Shown: positions 32,174 to 40,398 of the stretch, in pieces | Numbering within the stretch: the stretch's first letter is position 1 | Layout: every line of letters begins with the position of its first letter | Source: an uncultured Prevotellaceae bacterium | GTDB lineage: Bacteria > Bacteroidota > Bacteroidia > Bacteroidales > Bacteroidaceae | DNA length: 64,000 nucleotides | Assembly (NCBI GenBank): GCA_902769805.1 | Contig: CACXQL010000020.1 | Location: 1-64,000, forward strand | Reading direction: 5' to 3' | Program-made: the position numbers and the translations under genes | Notes under the pieces: model-generated | What the model saw: the letters and a program-made list of their open reading frames with translations, nothing else | The model's database searches: none | What the model was told of the DNA's origin: nothing

Positions 32174-34663
32174 TTAATTGTTCGTCATCGTCTTACCTAT
32201 AACGGGGTGCTTGAACCACTCTCTCATAGCGTCTGTACGCTGAGCGTCTGGTGTCTCTGCCCACTTGCCGAAGGAGTACTCGTTGTTATACACACCCTCG
32301 GTTGAGGTAGCTGCGCCAGGATAAGCCTCTGTCACACAGATGCGCTCCAACGGCCATCTCCAGTCAGTAGGAATCATGATGGCATAAGGTACGGGTTTCT
32401 CCTTGTCAGTGAGGTAGTAGATCTTGGTCTCAGAGTCATAGCCTGTCTCTGGGTTGACCCAGATCCATACATTCAGCTGGCTGAAGTCAGCGTTTCCATC
32501 AGCGTCAATGATGCCATCAGGAATGTCAATGACATCAACAACAGGAGTTGCTGTCTGAGCCTTTCCATTGCCAGTGTTCACCATTACACCCTGGTTGACA
32601 CCAAAGGCATCGTGGATTTCCTGTCCGTCGAACAGAGCGGTCTCGCCTACGAATGCCTTGATCTTGAAGGTAGCACCAGCGGCAACCATCGTAATCTGCA
32701 ACTTGGTAGAGTCGATAGCAATAATCTCGCCTTTCCTGTTCTTGGTTGATGGGAAGGTAACCTTCAGCACGATATCGTTCATGTCATAGTCACCGTTGTA
32801 GATCTGATCCTCGAAAGCATAAGAGTAAACCTGAGGCTCATCATAAGTCTCATACTCTTCCTCTTCCCATGTAGCAGAGCACTGACCTTCCTTCAATGGT
32901 GCAAAAACAGCTGCTGCAATAGGAGCAACTTGAGCATTGTGGATGTTCCAAGTAATTTTGCCATCTTGAGCACTTGCTAACTTCTCAGCACTCGTCTCAT
33001 CCCAGTAACTAATGCCACTGTATGTTGAGTACTGCCCAATCTCATTATATGAATCATAGAATTTCATATTTTCAATAGCAGCAGTCAAGTTGGCACCCTG
33101 AAGCTGGAAGGCACCATCCGTATGAGAAGGAACATACTGGTCACCACCCAAACGTACATATGCAGTTGCAGCATCGTTGACAGCCTTAAATCCTTGGAAG
33201 GTTCCATTACCCTGACGACCCCATTTAGATCCGTGTGTAATCTCAATACCAGAGTTATCAGCCATGTTCACGATAAAGTTATTGAACATACCATATTTCA
33301 TCTTAGCATAACTGCCAGACATCATGTTGAACTCACCATCCAAGAACTTTATATCCTCATCTATAAGCAACTGACAATAGTTATAGAAAGTACTATTCTG
33401 AGCACTGAAGCGCAAAGAGCCGCTATGGTATTTACCATTGTTCACCCATACGATACCATCCTTGGTAACAGCAGTCTCACCAGTAATTTCTACAGTACCG
33501 TTGGTGATGAAGTTACAAGTAGAGTTAAGAGTCATAGAAGGAGCTTTCAGTTTTACAACTTCCTTGCCGCCAACTACAATATTATCACCTAAATTATAGA
33601 AATAAGAGGTTTGTCCAGCACCTGCACTATAACTCAAAGGACCTGTACAAACAAATGAACCCTCATTGTAGAAGATAGCATTGTTGCCAATGTCATATTT
33701 CTCTGAATTAGTAGCATTCACAACACCGCGGTTGTATAACTTGACACCAAAGTTGTTGGAAAGGCTCTTACGATCGTCGTTCAAGGTAGCTCCCTCAGCA
33801 ACAGAGATAGTACAGCCCATTTCACCAAAGTTGCTATCGAGAGTGACATTACCACGAAGGATATAAAGATGGAATTGAGCATTACCTTGACGAGTGATAT
33901 TCACTGCACCATCTACATTAACATAAACATTATAAGGATGTGGAAGTGTATAGCCACCATTGGGATAACTTGCATCAGGCACCCACTCAGCATTTTGCCA
34001 ACCACCACCAATATTGTAATCACCAGCGGCAGTAATTTTATAGTTGTGACCTTCACCACGAGATTTGTAGTATTCCTCACCTTGTCCTGATAAAAGTTCT
34101 TCTGCATTACTTGGAACAGATCCTGGGAAAGCAGCAGCAAGTTCTTTTTCTGTTGGGAAAGTAAACTCGGAATAAGTATCGCCCTTAATAGTATAAGCTC
34201 TATTTGCACCTCTCATAGAAGAACCTCCGAAAGTGAGGTCGAGTCTGCCATTCTCCACTTTAGCCTGCTTGTAGACAGTGTAACCCTTTGAGTCCGTCAG
34301 ACCTACATAAAGACTCTTCACACCAGAACCACAAGTGAACTTACCAGTGAATGTCTCACCATTGTTGATAGTACCTCTTGTCAGGAATACACCCTTGCCG
34401 TCAGCAAGAGGATTGTTAGAGTAAACAGTTACGCGATAAGTCTCACCAGCCTTCTTGCTGACATTCACATTAGCGGTAACCTGTGTTGACATGTTCCAGC
34501 TTTGTCCTTCTGGAATCTGCAAACCGAGCTGAAGCTCAGCATTCTCCTTGGCTTTTTCAGCCTCTTCTGCAGGACTGATGCTCTCGACATCCTTGACGCA
34601 GCTTGTGAAACCAACGATAAGAGCCAATGCGGTCAGACCTTTCATCAAATACTTTTTGCTCAT
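32174..34663 (-). CDS. Large LruC/DUF4842-domain lipoprotein (third of three)
   Basis: An 829-residue lipoprotein (MSKKYLMKGLTALALIVGFT then SC). A beta-rich N-terminal domain (residues 40-150) is followed by a long stretch (about 230-560) of repeating short strands with Asn and Tyr (FYNEGSF, FYNYCQ, FYDSYNE), suggesting a right-handed beta-helix. The C-terminal 240 residues are the LruC/DUF4842 domain: NGDYDMNDIVLKVTFP, then DWRWPLERICVTEAYPGA, EYSFGKWAE and EWFKHP. Predicted calcium-binding surface protein of unknown role. The -7 box is at complement 34724-34731. Confidence 0.75.
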   Translation of the reverse strand: MSKKYLMKGLTALALIVGFTSCVKDVESISPAEEAEKAKENAELQLGLQIPEGQSWNMSTQVTANVNVSKKAGETYRVTVYSNNPLADGKGVFLTRGTINNGETFTGKFTCGSGVKSLYVGLTDSKGYTVYKQAKVENGRLDLTFGGSSMRGANRAYTIKGDTYSEFTFPTEKELAAAFPGSVPSNAEELLSGQGEEYYKSRGEGHNYKITAAGDYNIGGGWQNAEWVPDASYPNGGYTLPHPYNVYVNVDGAVNITRQGNAQFHLYILRGNVTLDSNFGEMGCTISVAEGATLNDDRKSLSNNFGVKLYNRGVVNATNSEKYDIGNNAIFYNEGSFVCTGPLSYSAGAGQTSYFYNLGDNIVVGGKEVVKLKAPSMTLNSTCNFITNGTVEITGETAVTKDGIVWVNNGKYHSGSLRFSAQNSTFYNYCQLLIDEDIKFLDGEFNMMSGSYAKMKYGMFNNFIVNMADNSGIEITHGSKWGRQGNGTFQGFKAVNDAATAYVRLGGDQYVPSHTDGAFQLQGANLTAAIENMKFYDSYNEIGQYSTYSGISYWDETSAEKLASAQDGKITWNIHNAQVAPIAAAVFAPLKEGQCSATWEEEEYETYDEPQVYSYAFEDQIYNGDYDMNDIVLKVTFPSTKNRKGEIIAIDSTKLQITMVAAGATFKIKAFVGETALFDGQEIHDAFGVNQGVMVNTGNGKAQTATPVVDVIDIPDGIIDADGNADFSQLNVWIWVNPETGYDSETKIYYLTDKEKPVPYAIMIPTDWRWPLERICVTEAYPGAATSTEGVYNNEYSFGKWAETPDAQRTDAMREWFKHPVIGKTMTNN

Positions 34664-34723
34664 AAGATAAAACTATATTAATTAATAATTATTATAATAA
34701 TGTGAAAGTAGCTAATACGGTTG

Positions 34724-34731
34724 CAAAGATA
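34724..34731 (-). promoter_or_regulatory. -7 box of the large LruC gene
   Basis: TATCTTTG on the reverse strand, 60 bp before the ATG; no -33 TTTG at the usual distance. Confidence 0.5.
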
Positions 34732-34837
34732 AGAGAAAAAGGAAAAACACCTGCGATAATTGTGTTAATTTTCTATAAAACACAGTAAATAGTCCCGTTT
34801 CTTTAGGAGTAAAGGCGACAAATGTACCCTATTCGTA

Positions 34838-34875
34838 GAAAAAACAAGCACTTGCAAATAACTCGCAAGCGCTTG
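34838..34875 (-). terminator. Terminator after the tRNA gene
   Basis: An 11-bp stem with one G-U pair (CAAGCACTTGC / GCAAGCGCTTG, 34845-34875) followed on the reverse strand by six T residues. Confidence 0.85.
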
Positions 34876-34885
34876 ATAGTCTTTG

Positions 34886-34959
34886 TGGACCAGACAGGGC
34901 TTGAACCTGTGACCTCCAGATTATGAGTCTGTTGCTCTAACCAACTGAGCTACAAGTCC
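34886..34959 (-). tRNA. tRNA with anticodon CAT (Met or Ile2)
   Basis: A 74-nt cloverleaf on the reverse strand: D-arm AGCTCAGTTGGTTAGAGC, anticodon CAT (complement 34923-34925) in the loop CTCATAA, T-arm CAGGTTCAAGCCCTG, acceptor GGACTTG pairing with CTGGTCC with one U-U mismatch. CCA is not encoded. Whether it is elongator tRNA-Met or the lysidine-modified tRNA-Ile cannot be decided from this alone. Its promoter is GTTG, 20 bp, TACCTTTG at complement 34972-35003 and a terminator follows. Confidence 0.92.
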
Positions 34960-34971
34960 GATTTGACGCTG

Positions 34972-35003
34972 CAAAGGTAATGCTTTTTTTGTAAATGTGC
35001 AAC
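34972..35003 (-). promoter_or_regulatory. Promoter of the tRNA gene
   Basis: GTTG (35000-35003), 20 bp, TACCTTTG (34972-34979) on the reverse strand, back to back with the ribF promoter. Confidence 0.7.
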
Positions 35004-35021
35004 TAATTAGGTATTTTTTTA

Positions 35022-35029
35022 TACCTTTG
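35022..35029 (+). promoter_or_regulatory. -7 box of ribF
   Basis: TACCTTTG, eight bases before the ATG at 35038, inside a small palindrome GGTAT-TTTTTT-ATACC (35010-35025). No clear -33 box. Confidence 0.55.
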
Positions 35030-35037
35030 CACCTGCA

Positions 35038-36096
35038 ATGGAGATACTGGAAGGAAACGGGAAACAGGTAATGAAGCCTTGTGTAGCCACCATCGGAATG
35101 TTCGATGGAGTACATAAGGGGCATCGCTTTGTGTTGGCTCATGTCTGTGACTATGCGAGAAAGCAGGGGTTGCAGGCTATGGTCATCACCTTTGATCGTC
35201 ATCCTCGTGAGGTGGTACAGACAGACTGGAGACCTTTGCTGCTGACGACGAATGAGGAGCGTTTGCGACTTCTTGCCGAGACTGGTATCGACTATGTGAA
35301 GGTGTTGCATTTCACTCCAGAGATGGCTGGTATGTCGGCTCGTGACTTCATGGTAATGATGAAGGAACAGTTAGGTGTTAAAGTCCTGTTGATGGGCTAT
35401 GACAATCGTTTCGGACATGACCGTCAGGAGACTTTTGAGGACTATGTGCGCTATGGAGAGGATATTGGGATGGAGGTAAGGCAACTGCCGTCGCTTGGTC
35501 GAAGGTCAAAGGTCGAAGGTCAAAGGTCAGAGGTCGAAGGTCAAGGACCGGAGGTCAGCTCCTCTATGGTGCGTAGGTTGCTTGCTGAAGGTGCTGTCAA
35601 GGAGGCAGCAGAATGTCTGGGTTATCCCTATAGTATTACAGGAAAGGTGGTGAAGGGAGAGCATATTGGAACAGGCTTAGGTTATCCCACTGCCAACTTA
35701 CAATCCAATGATCCTCGCAAGATGATTCCTGCCCCAGGCGTTTATGCCGTGAGTGTAACGGTTGAAGGTCAAAGGTCAGAGGTCGAAGGTCAAAGGTCAG
35801 AGGTCAAAGGTCAAAGGTCAGAGGTCGAAGGACAAAGGACAAAGGACAAAGGTCAAAGGTCAAAGGACATATATATGGGTATGATGAATATTGGTACTCG
35901 TCCTACTTTTGGGGTACACCCTCAGACGTTGGAGGTGCATATCCTCGATTATGAGGGTGACCTCTATGGAAAAGAAATAACTGTGAGTTTTATTAAACGC
36001 CTTCGTGAGGAACGCTGCTTTGACAACAAGGAAGAGTTGAAGACGCAGTTGGAAGAAGACAGGAGGAGAGTGGAGGAATTGAGAATTGAGAATTGA
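35038..36096 (+). CDS. ribF: Bifunctional riboflavin kinase / FAD synthetase with repeat-coded inserts
   Basis: A 352-residue RibF. The N-terminal FAD-synthetase part has IGMFDGVHKGHR and YDNRFGHDR; the C-terminal flavokinase part has GKVVKGEHIGTGLGYPTANL and GMMNIGTRPTF. Two low-complexity inserts interrupt it: about 18 residues (SKVEGQRSEVEGQGPE) before SSSMVRRLL, and about 36 residues with a 7-residue period (VEGQRSE units) between VTV and YMGMMN. Both are translations of AAAGGTC-type 7-bp tandem repeats. All catalytic motifs are kept, so the enzyme is probably active. The last codons and the stop lie in a GAATTGA tandem. Confidence 0.95.
   Translation: MEILEGNGKQVMKPCVATIGMFDGVHKGHRFVLAHVCDYARKQGLQAMVITFDRHPREVVQTDWRPLLLTTNEERLRLLAETGIDYVKVLHFTPEMAGMSARDFMVMMKEQLGVKVLLMGYDNRFGHDRQETFEDYVRYGEDIGMEVRQLPSLGRRSKVEGQRSEVEGQGPEVSSSMVRRLLAEGAVKEAAECLGYPYSITGKVVKGEHIGTGLGYPTANLQSNDPRKMIPAPGVYAVSVTVEGQRSEVEGQRSEVKGQRSEVEGQRTKDKGQRSKDIYMGMMNIGTRPTFGVHPQTLEVHILDYEGDLYGKEITVSFIKRLREERCFDNKEELKTQLEEDRRRVEELRIEN
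35497..35556 (+). repeat. AAAGGTC heptamer array in ribF (first insert)
   Basis: About eight degenerate copies of RAAGGTC/AGAGGTC/GGAGGTC, read in frame as RSKVEGQRSEVEGQGPEV. It falls between the two enzymatic domains' conserved segments. Confidence 0.85.
35764..35868 (+). repeat. AAAGGTC heptamer array in ribF (second insert)
   Basis: About 15 degenerate heptamers (AAAGGTC, AGAGGTC, GAAGGTC, AAAGGAC), 105 bp in all, i.e. five turns of 21 bp, which keeps the reading frame and gives five 7-residue units. Confidence 0.9.
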
Positions 36097-36097
36097 A
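36075..36097 (+). repeat. GAATTGA heptamer repeat across the ribF stop codon
   Basis: Three tandem GAATTGA copies; the stop TGA (36094-36096) is part of the last one. Confidence 0.8.
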
Positions 36098-36098
36098 T

Positions 36099-36840
36099 AT
36101 GATGAAGAAGCCGATAATAAACGCATTTGTATATGCACTGATCTTTGTCGCCATACAAGCGATGGCAGGTATTCTGGTACATGTGATATGGCAGCAACTC
36201 TCAGGCAGTACGGACTTGACTGTTGCTGAGATGGTTGTGACGATGGCAGTATTCAGTGTGCTGGTACTTGCTATATTCCTTCTCCCAAGATGGGCAGAGG
36301 TGTCTCCCCGTTGGATGGCCACCAGGCAGTGGCTGGTACTGGTATGGGCGGTCGTCGCAGCCTTGGGGTTGATTATTCCAATATCTTGGTTGCAGGAGAA
36401 TATGCCAGAACTGCCTAACTGGATAGAAGACCAGCAGGAAATGTTGCTGGGTGACTATTGGGGTTATCTGGTGATCGGCATACTGGCTCCCTTGGCTGAG
36501 GAGGTTGTCTTCCGAGGTGCTATCCTGCGTACCTTATTAGGATGGGACAATGGTATTGATAAACAGCTGACAGCAAATAGTCGTGTCTATGGTGCCATAT
36601 CAGTATCGGCAGCTCTCTTTGCTTTGATCCACATGAACCCGGCCCAGATGCCCTTTGCCTTTCTGGCTGGCTGGTTGTTAGGTTGGATGTATTGGCGCAC
36701 AGGTTCTATCCTGCCTGGTATGGCATACCACTGGGCAAACAACTCAGCAGCGTATATTATCTATCACTGTTTTCTTCTCTCTGTTGATACTCCTGCCAGC
36801 CCTCTTCCAGCTTCATGTTTGGATGAGAAGGGCAGAATAG
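36099..36840 (+). pseudogene. CPBP-family intramembrane protease, C-terminal deletion with frame change
   Basis: A membrane protein with CPBP motifs: APLAEEVVFRGAIL (the EExxxR motif), ALFALIHMNPAQMPFAFLAG (FxxxH) and MAYHWANNSAA. From about 36765 the frame reads nonsense antisense to rubredoxin and runs on to 37013. In the +1 frame the expected last helix is found (VFFSLLILLPALFQLHVWMR then RAE and stop at 36838-36840), three bases from the rubredoxin stop. About 20-25 residues normally between AAYIIY and that helix seem to be deleted. The start is ATG 36099, two bases after the ribF stop. The metalloprotease core is intact, so a shortened product with an aberrant tail could be made. Confidence 0.7.
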
Positions 36841-36843
36841 GTT

Positions 36844-37005
36844 TTATTCCTCCACAGAGAAATCGTCTTTACCGACTCCACAAACAGGGCATACCCAATC
36901 CTCTGGGATGTCCTCAAAGGCTGTTCCTGGCTCGATACCGCTGTCGGGATCGCCTACTACTGGGTCATATACATACCCGCATACGTCGCAAATGTACTTT
37001 TTCAT
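36844..37005 (-). CDS. Rubredoxin
   Basis: A 53-residue gene easily missed because it is short and overlapped by a longer out-of-frame reading on the other strand. It starts [15 protein letters not shown] and has [19 protein letters not shown]: the two CxxC pairs (Cys 6/9 and 39/42) that hold one iron, at normal spacing. Rubredoxins carry single electrons, often to rubrerythrin or superoxide reductase in anaerobes. It lies 20 bp downstream of the GT9 gene on the same strand and is probably co-transcribed with it. Confidence 0.95.
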   Translation of the reverse strand: MKKYICDVCGYVYDPVVGDPDSGIEPGTAFEDIPEDWVCPVCGVGKDDFSVEE

Positions 37006-37025
37006 ACGCTTGAATTGTTTAGTTA

Positions 37026-38111
37026 TTAAATAGGTTTTTTCGAAAGTATCTTGTTGATATGCTCCACGATAGTATTTGGAGCAATATTGTTAAGACAGGC
37101 ATAGTCGCCACGCAGACAAGGTTTCTGTCCGTAGATGCTGCAGGGACGGCATTCAAGTGGAAGTTGGATGACATTCTCTGGGTCTTGGTTCCATCCCATG
37201 AAACCAGCATAAGGGTGTGTGGCTCCCCATACGCTGACAACAGGTGTTGCCGTTAGAGATGCAAGATGCATGTTTGCTGAATCCATCGAGAGCATCACAT
37301 CAAGATGACTCATGAGAATCAATTCCTGCCGCATTGTCTCTACCTGACTGTCTACATAGACGCAGGAAGGATATTGTTTACACCATTGAGGGAACACCTC
37401 TTCCTCACGCTTGCCTTTTCCAAAAAGGAAGATATGTGCCTCTGGATGCTGTCTGATGAGTTGCTCGATGACCTGTTGCATCAAAGGCAGCGGATAGATT
37501 TTCCCCTCATGGGCTGCAAAGGGAGCGATGCCGATGTTTGTTTTTGGAGAAGGGAGGAGCGAGGAGGGAGGAGAGGAGAGGAGAGAGGAGAGAGGAGAAG
37601 GTAACAGGCTCAGGTCTCCTTTTCCCTCTGGGAAGATGGAATGGAAGTCCAACTCAACAGGGTAGCCTAATTGAGCGAACACGTCAGCATAGTTTTGGAA
37701 AGAGGAAGCCTGTTGCACCAGTTGTTTGTTGGTAGAGGATGTCAAGCGGCGGCGTCCCTTACGATGTTTGTCAATATGAGCTACCTTGTAACGTCCTAAG
37801 TTGAAACGCATCCGCAGGAACTCCGAACGTAACACATTATGTAAGTCGGCGACAGCCGAGAACTGCTTTGCCGTCAGTCGGCGATAGAGAGCGTTGAGTC
37901 CTTTGATGCCGTGGTACTCCCTTTTCAAGTCTGCCTCCATGAATCCGACATTAGGTGCAAGCCCCTCGAAAAGAGGACGCGCGAAGCTACGGCTCAACAC
38001 GGTTATTCGCACATCAGGATACTGGTGGGCGAGTGAGTAGACCACAGGAACCACCATGGCGACATCGCCCAAGGCTGAGAAGCGGATGATAAGGATATGC
38101 TCTTTCTTCAC
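37026..38111 (-). CDS. GT9-family (heptosyltransferase-like) glycosyltransferase
   Basis: A 361-residue GT-B enzyme. The start [20 protein letters not shown] and the C-terminal half ([74 protein letters not shown]) are typical of ADP-heptose/LPS heptosyltransferase relatives. It should add a sugar to lipid A-core or another glycan. A Ser/Leu/Pro-rich insert ([20 protein letters not shown]) in the interdomain linker is coded by a GGAGAGGA word repeat at 37545-37600. It follows the DUF4254 gene by 15 bp, a common pairing in Bacteroidetes. Confidence 0.88.
   Translation of the reverse strand: MKKEHILIIRFSALGDVAMVVPVVYSLAHQYPDVRITVLSRSFARPLFEGLAPNVGFMEADLKREYHGIKGLNALYRRLTAKQFSAVADLHNVLRSEFLRMRFNLGRYKVAHIDKHRKGRRRLTSSTNKQLVQQASSFQNYADVFAQLGYPVELDFHSIFPEGKGDLSLLPSPLSSLLSSPPSSLLPSPKTNIGIAPFAAHEGKIYPLPLMQQVIEQLIRQHPEAHIFLFGKGKREEEVFPQWCKQYPSCVYVDSQVETMRQELILMSHLDVMLSMDSANMHLASLTATPVVSVWGATHPYAGFMGWNQDPENVIQLPLECRPCSIYGQKPCLRGDYACLNNIAPNTIVEHINKILSKKPI
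37545..37600 (-). repeat. GAGAGGA/GGAGGA word repeat inside the GT9 gene
   Basis: About eight purine-rich 7-bp words in tandem, read on the reverse strand as the Ser/Leu/Pro linker. Similar words lie at 8415-8460 (intergenic) and near 42540 in rnc. Confidence 0.8.
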
Positions 38112-38126
38112 TCTGTTCTTGTCTTT

Positions 38127-38729
38127 TTACTTTTTATAAAGTATCGGATTCGTGGCAGGGTCGTTATACATCTTCATCTGCCGATATACTTTCATATACT
38201 TGCGTCCAGCCTCAATGTCCTCCAACAACTGGTCGATGGCTGTGCTGAGGTCTGTCTGCTGCTCCTTCAGTACATCCAGCTTTGCCTGACATTTCTGGAT
38301 ATGCTCAGGGGTGGCATCCTGACGATCCACCTGCTCTTGCATGTGCCATATCTTCAAGGCAAGTATCGACAGACGGTCTATAGCCCAGGCAGGACTCTCT
38401 GTGTTCAGTCGAGCTTCAGGCAGTGGGGTGACATCCTGATATAGTTTGCGGAAATAGGTGTCTATCTCCTCCACCAAGTCTGTACGATCCTGATTACTGT
38501 GGTCAATGCGACGCTTGATGACAAGAGCTTCTGCAGGGTTGATATGCGGATCACGGATGATATCCTCCAGATGCCACTGCACAGTGTCAATCCAGCATTT
38601 CAGATAGAGCGCATATTCTATACTCTCACGGCTGTATGGATTGGCAATGGGGGTGTCTACGTGGTCTTTCAGGTGATAGTCGCGTATCGCCTGAATGAAG
38701 ATAGGGTTGGCTTTTTCTGAAAAAGACAT
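38127..38729 (-). CDS. DUF4254 domain protein
   Basis: A 200-residue, all-helical, soluble protein (WIDTVQWHLEDIIRDPHI, RIDHSNQDRTDLVEEIDTYF, SILALKIWHMQEQVDRQDAT). I recognise it as DUF4254, a Bacteroidetes family that regularly precedes a GT9 glycosyltransferase. Its function is unknown; a role in envelope glycan assembly is inferred from that neighbour. The promoter is at 38755-38762, back to back with that of pdxB. Confidence 0.85.
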   Translation of the reverse strand: MSFSEKANPIFIQAIRDYHLKDHVDTPIANPYSRESIEYALYLKCWIDTVQWHLEDIIRDPHINPAEALVIKRRIDHSNQDRTDLVEEIDTYFRKLYQDVTPLPEARLNTESPAWAIDRLSILALKIWHMQEQVDRQDATPEHIQKCQAKLDVLKEQQTDLSTAIDQLLEDIEAGRKYMKVYRQMKMYNDPATNPILYKK

Positions 38730-38754
38730 ATTATATGTGTATTATTGATGGATG

Positions 38755-38822
38755 CAAAGATACAATAAATAATTGAAAATTGACAATTGATAATTGAAAA
38801 TTAAAGATTATTTGTATCTTTG
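38755..38822. promoter_or_regulatory. Divergent promoters for DUF4254 and pdxB around an AATTG repeat
   Basis: TATCTTTG on the reverse strand (38755-38762) and on the forward strand (38815-38822). The 52 bp between them are mostly AATTGAAAATTGACAATTGA-like words, which supply both -33 TTG boxes (about 38784-38786 and 38794-38796). Confidence 0.65.
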
Positions 38823-38830
38823 CCGTCGAA

Positions 38831-39853
38831 ATGAAGATAGTAGTAGATGATAAGATACCTTATATACAGGAGAAATTAAGTGTTCTTGCTGATGAGGTGG
38901 TGCCAGTCGGTGGTGCAGAAATCTGTGCTGCCGACGTGAGGGATGCCGATGCCTTGATAGTCCGTACTCGAACTCGTTGTGACGAGTCTTTATTGAAAGA
39001 CAGCAAGGTGAGTTTTGTGGCAACGGCAACTATCGGCTACGACCATATCGATGCAGACTATCTAAGTCGTATGGGTATTGCTTGGACGAGTTGTCCAGGG
39101 TGTAATGCTTCCTCTGTGGCGCAATATGTAGAGTCCTCGCTGTTATTATTACAGCAGGACAAAGGTTTAGTTCTCAGCGATACTACTATTGGTATAGTAG
39201 GTTGTGGACATGTGGGGTCTAAGGTTAAGGTTGTGGCTGAGCGTCTGGGTATGCGTGTTTTGGTATGCGACCCACCATTGGAAGAAGCCAACAGCCAACA
39301 GCCAATTGCTAACAGCTATGTCTCTTTGGACATCATCGAGCATGAGGCAGATATTATCACTTTCCATGTGCCGCTGACCAGGAAAGGAGAGCATGCTACC
39401 TGGCATCTTGCCGATGAGGCTTTCTTCCATCGAATTTCACGTGTACCATATATTATAAATACCAGTCGTGGCGGAGTGGTTGATAATGCCGCCTTGCTCT
39501 CTGCCCTTCAGGAAGGAAGGGTACGTGATGCTATCATAGACGTATGGGAGGGTGAGCCACATCTGAATGTAGAGTTGCTTCAGCGTGTATTCATTGGTAC
39601 TCCTCATATCGCAGGCTATTCAGCAGATGGTAAGGTGAATGCGGATAATATGGTGATTGATGCCTTGTGTCGCCATTTCCATCTGGAACATCCAGGGAAG
39701 ATCATGCCTCCTTCCCTTCCGTCTGATTTCCCCTATACAGGTTCCCCTTTAGAGTTATATAATCCCCTGAACGACAGTCAGGCACTCAAGGCTAACCCCT
39801 CAAAATTTGAATATTTGCGGAATCATTATCCATTAAGAAGGGAGTATTTTTGA
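38831..39853 (+). CDS. pdxB: 4-phosphoerythronate dehydrogenase
   Basis: A 340-residue D-2-hydroxyacid dehydrogenase. It has the N-terminal VRTRTRCDESLL, an NAD-binding GIVGCGHVGSKV, the substrate/catalytic arginine region INTSRGGVVDN, a glutamate in VWEGEP and the catalytic histidine in GTPHIAGYS. The C-terminal extra domain ending YPLRREYF supports PdxB over other members. It acts in the DXP-dependent pyridoxal phosphate route. A small insert ANSQQPIANS is coded by GCCAACA word repeats at 39288-39318. Confidence 0.92.
   Translation: MKIVVDDKIPYIQEKLSVLADEVVPVGGAEICAADVRDADALIVRTRTRCDESLLKDSKVSFVATATIGYDHIDADYLSRMGIAWTSCPGCNASSVAQYVESSLLLLQQDKGLVLSDTTIGIVGCGHVGSKVKVVAERLGMRVLVCDPPLEEANSQQPIANSYVSLDIIEHEADIITFHVPLTRKGEHATWHLADEAFFHRISRVPYIINTSRGGVVDNAALLSALQEGRVRDAIIDVWEGEPHLNVELLQRVFIGTPHIAGYSADGKVNADNMVIDALCRHFHLEHPGKIMPPSLPSDFPYTGSPLELYNPLNDSQALKANPSKFEYLRNHYPLRREYF
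39288..39318 (+). repeat. GCCAACA heptamer repeat inside pdxB
   Basis: GCCAACAGCCAACAGCCAAT followed by TGCTAACAGC; translated as ANSQQPIANS after the CDPPLEE segment. A similar word occurs at 54772-54798 in the Dna2-like gene. Confidence 0.75.
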
Positions 39854-39946
39854 CTTGTTGAGTTGTCAAAAAGCACATTTCTTCTACAAAATTATGCACA
39901 AGTGGGGGTGTTCTGTGCAAAATCAGACGCTTTTTTCTTCATTTTA

Positions 39947-39978
39947 TTTGCGTAACTCAATAATTTGTTGTTACTTTG
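39947..39978 (+). promoter_or_regulatory. Promoter of acpP
   Basis: TTTG (39947-39950), 20 bp, TTACTTTG (39971-39978, one mismatch). The leader contains CGACGA-T-TCGTCG, a short perfect inverted repeat. Confidence 0.65.
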
Positions 39979-40054
39979 CACCCGCTAAGCGACGATTCGT
40001 CGTGAAGTATTCAGAAAAAAGAAATCAATTATTAACATTTTAAATTAAAAGATT

Positions 40055-40291
40055 ATGTCAGAAATTGAAAGCAAAGTAAAGGCTATTATCGTAGACAAAC
40101 TTGGTGTTGACGAGGCAGAAGTAAAGCCAGAGGCAAGTTTCACTAACGACCTTGGCGCAGACTCACTGGATACTGTTGAGCTGATTATGGAGTTCGAGAA
40201 GGAGTTCGGTATTTCTATTCCCGACGACAAGGCTGAGAAGATCGGTACCGTTGGTGATGCTATCGCATACATCGAGGAGAACGCAAAATAA
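40055..40291 (+). CDS. acpP: Acyl carrier protein
   Basis: A 78-residue acidic protein with the phosphopantetheine attachment motif [15 protein letters not shown] (Ser in DSL). It carries acyl chains in type II fatty-acid synthesis. fabF follows 107 bp later, separated by an inverted word repeat, and rnc overlaps fabF, the classic acpP-fabF-rnc order. Confidence 0.98.
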   Translation: MSEIESKVKAIIVDKLGVDEAEVKPEASFTNDLGADSLDTVELIMEFEKEFGISIPDDKAEKIGTVGDAIAYIEENAK

Positions 40292-40302
40292 TTTCTTAAA
40301 GG

Positions 40303-40393
40303 ATTGAAGAATTGAAGGATTGAAGAATTGAAATTCTGGTTTTATACTAGATTCGTTCTTCAATTTTTCAATTTTTCAATTTTTTCAATTTTA
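40303..40393 (+). repeat. GAATTGAAG / CTTCAATTT inverted word repeat between acpP and fabF
   Basis: GGATTGAAGAATTGAAGGAT-type words on the left (40303-40334) face TTCTTCAATTTTTCAATTTT words on the right (40358-40393). The arms can form a long imperfect hairpin that may attenuate transcription into fabF. Confidence 0.7.
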
Positions 40394-40398
40394 TATTT

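Noticed and set aside
33122..33592. Forward 156-residue reading frame inside the large LruC gene
   Set aside because: It is a shadow of the reverse-strand gene, with no promoter or recognisable domain.
36093..37013. Full-length 306-residue CPBP protein
   Set aside because: The last 80 residues are antisense to a clear rubredoxin and lack membrane character; the true tail and stop are in another frame at 36840.
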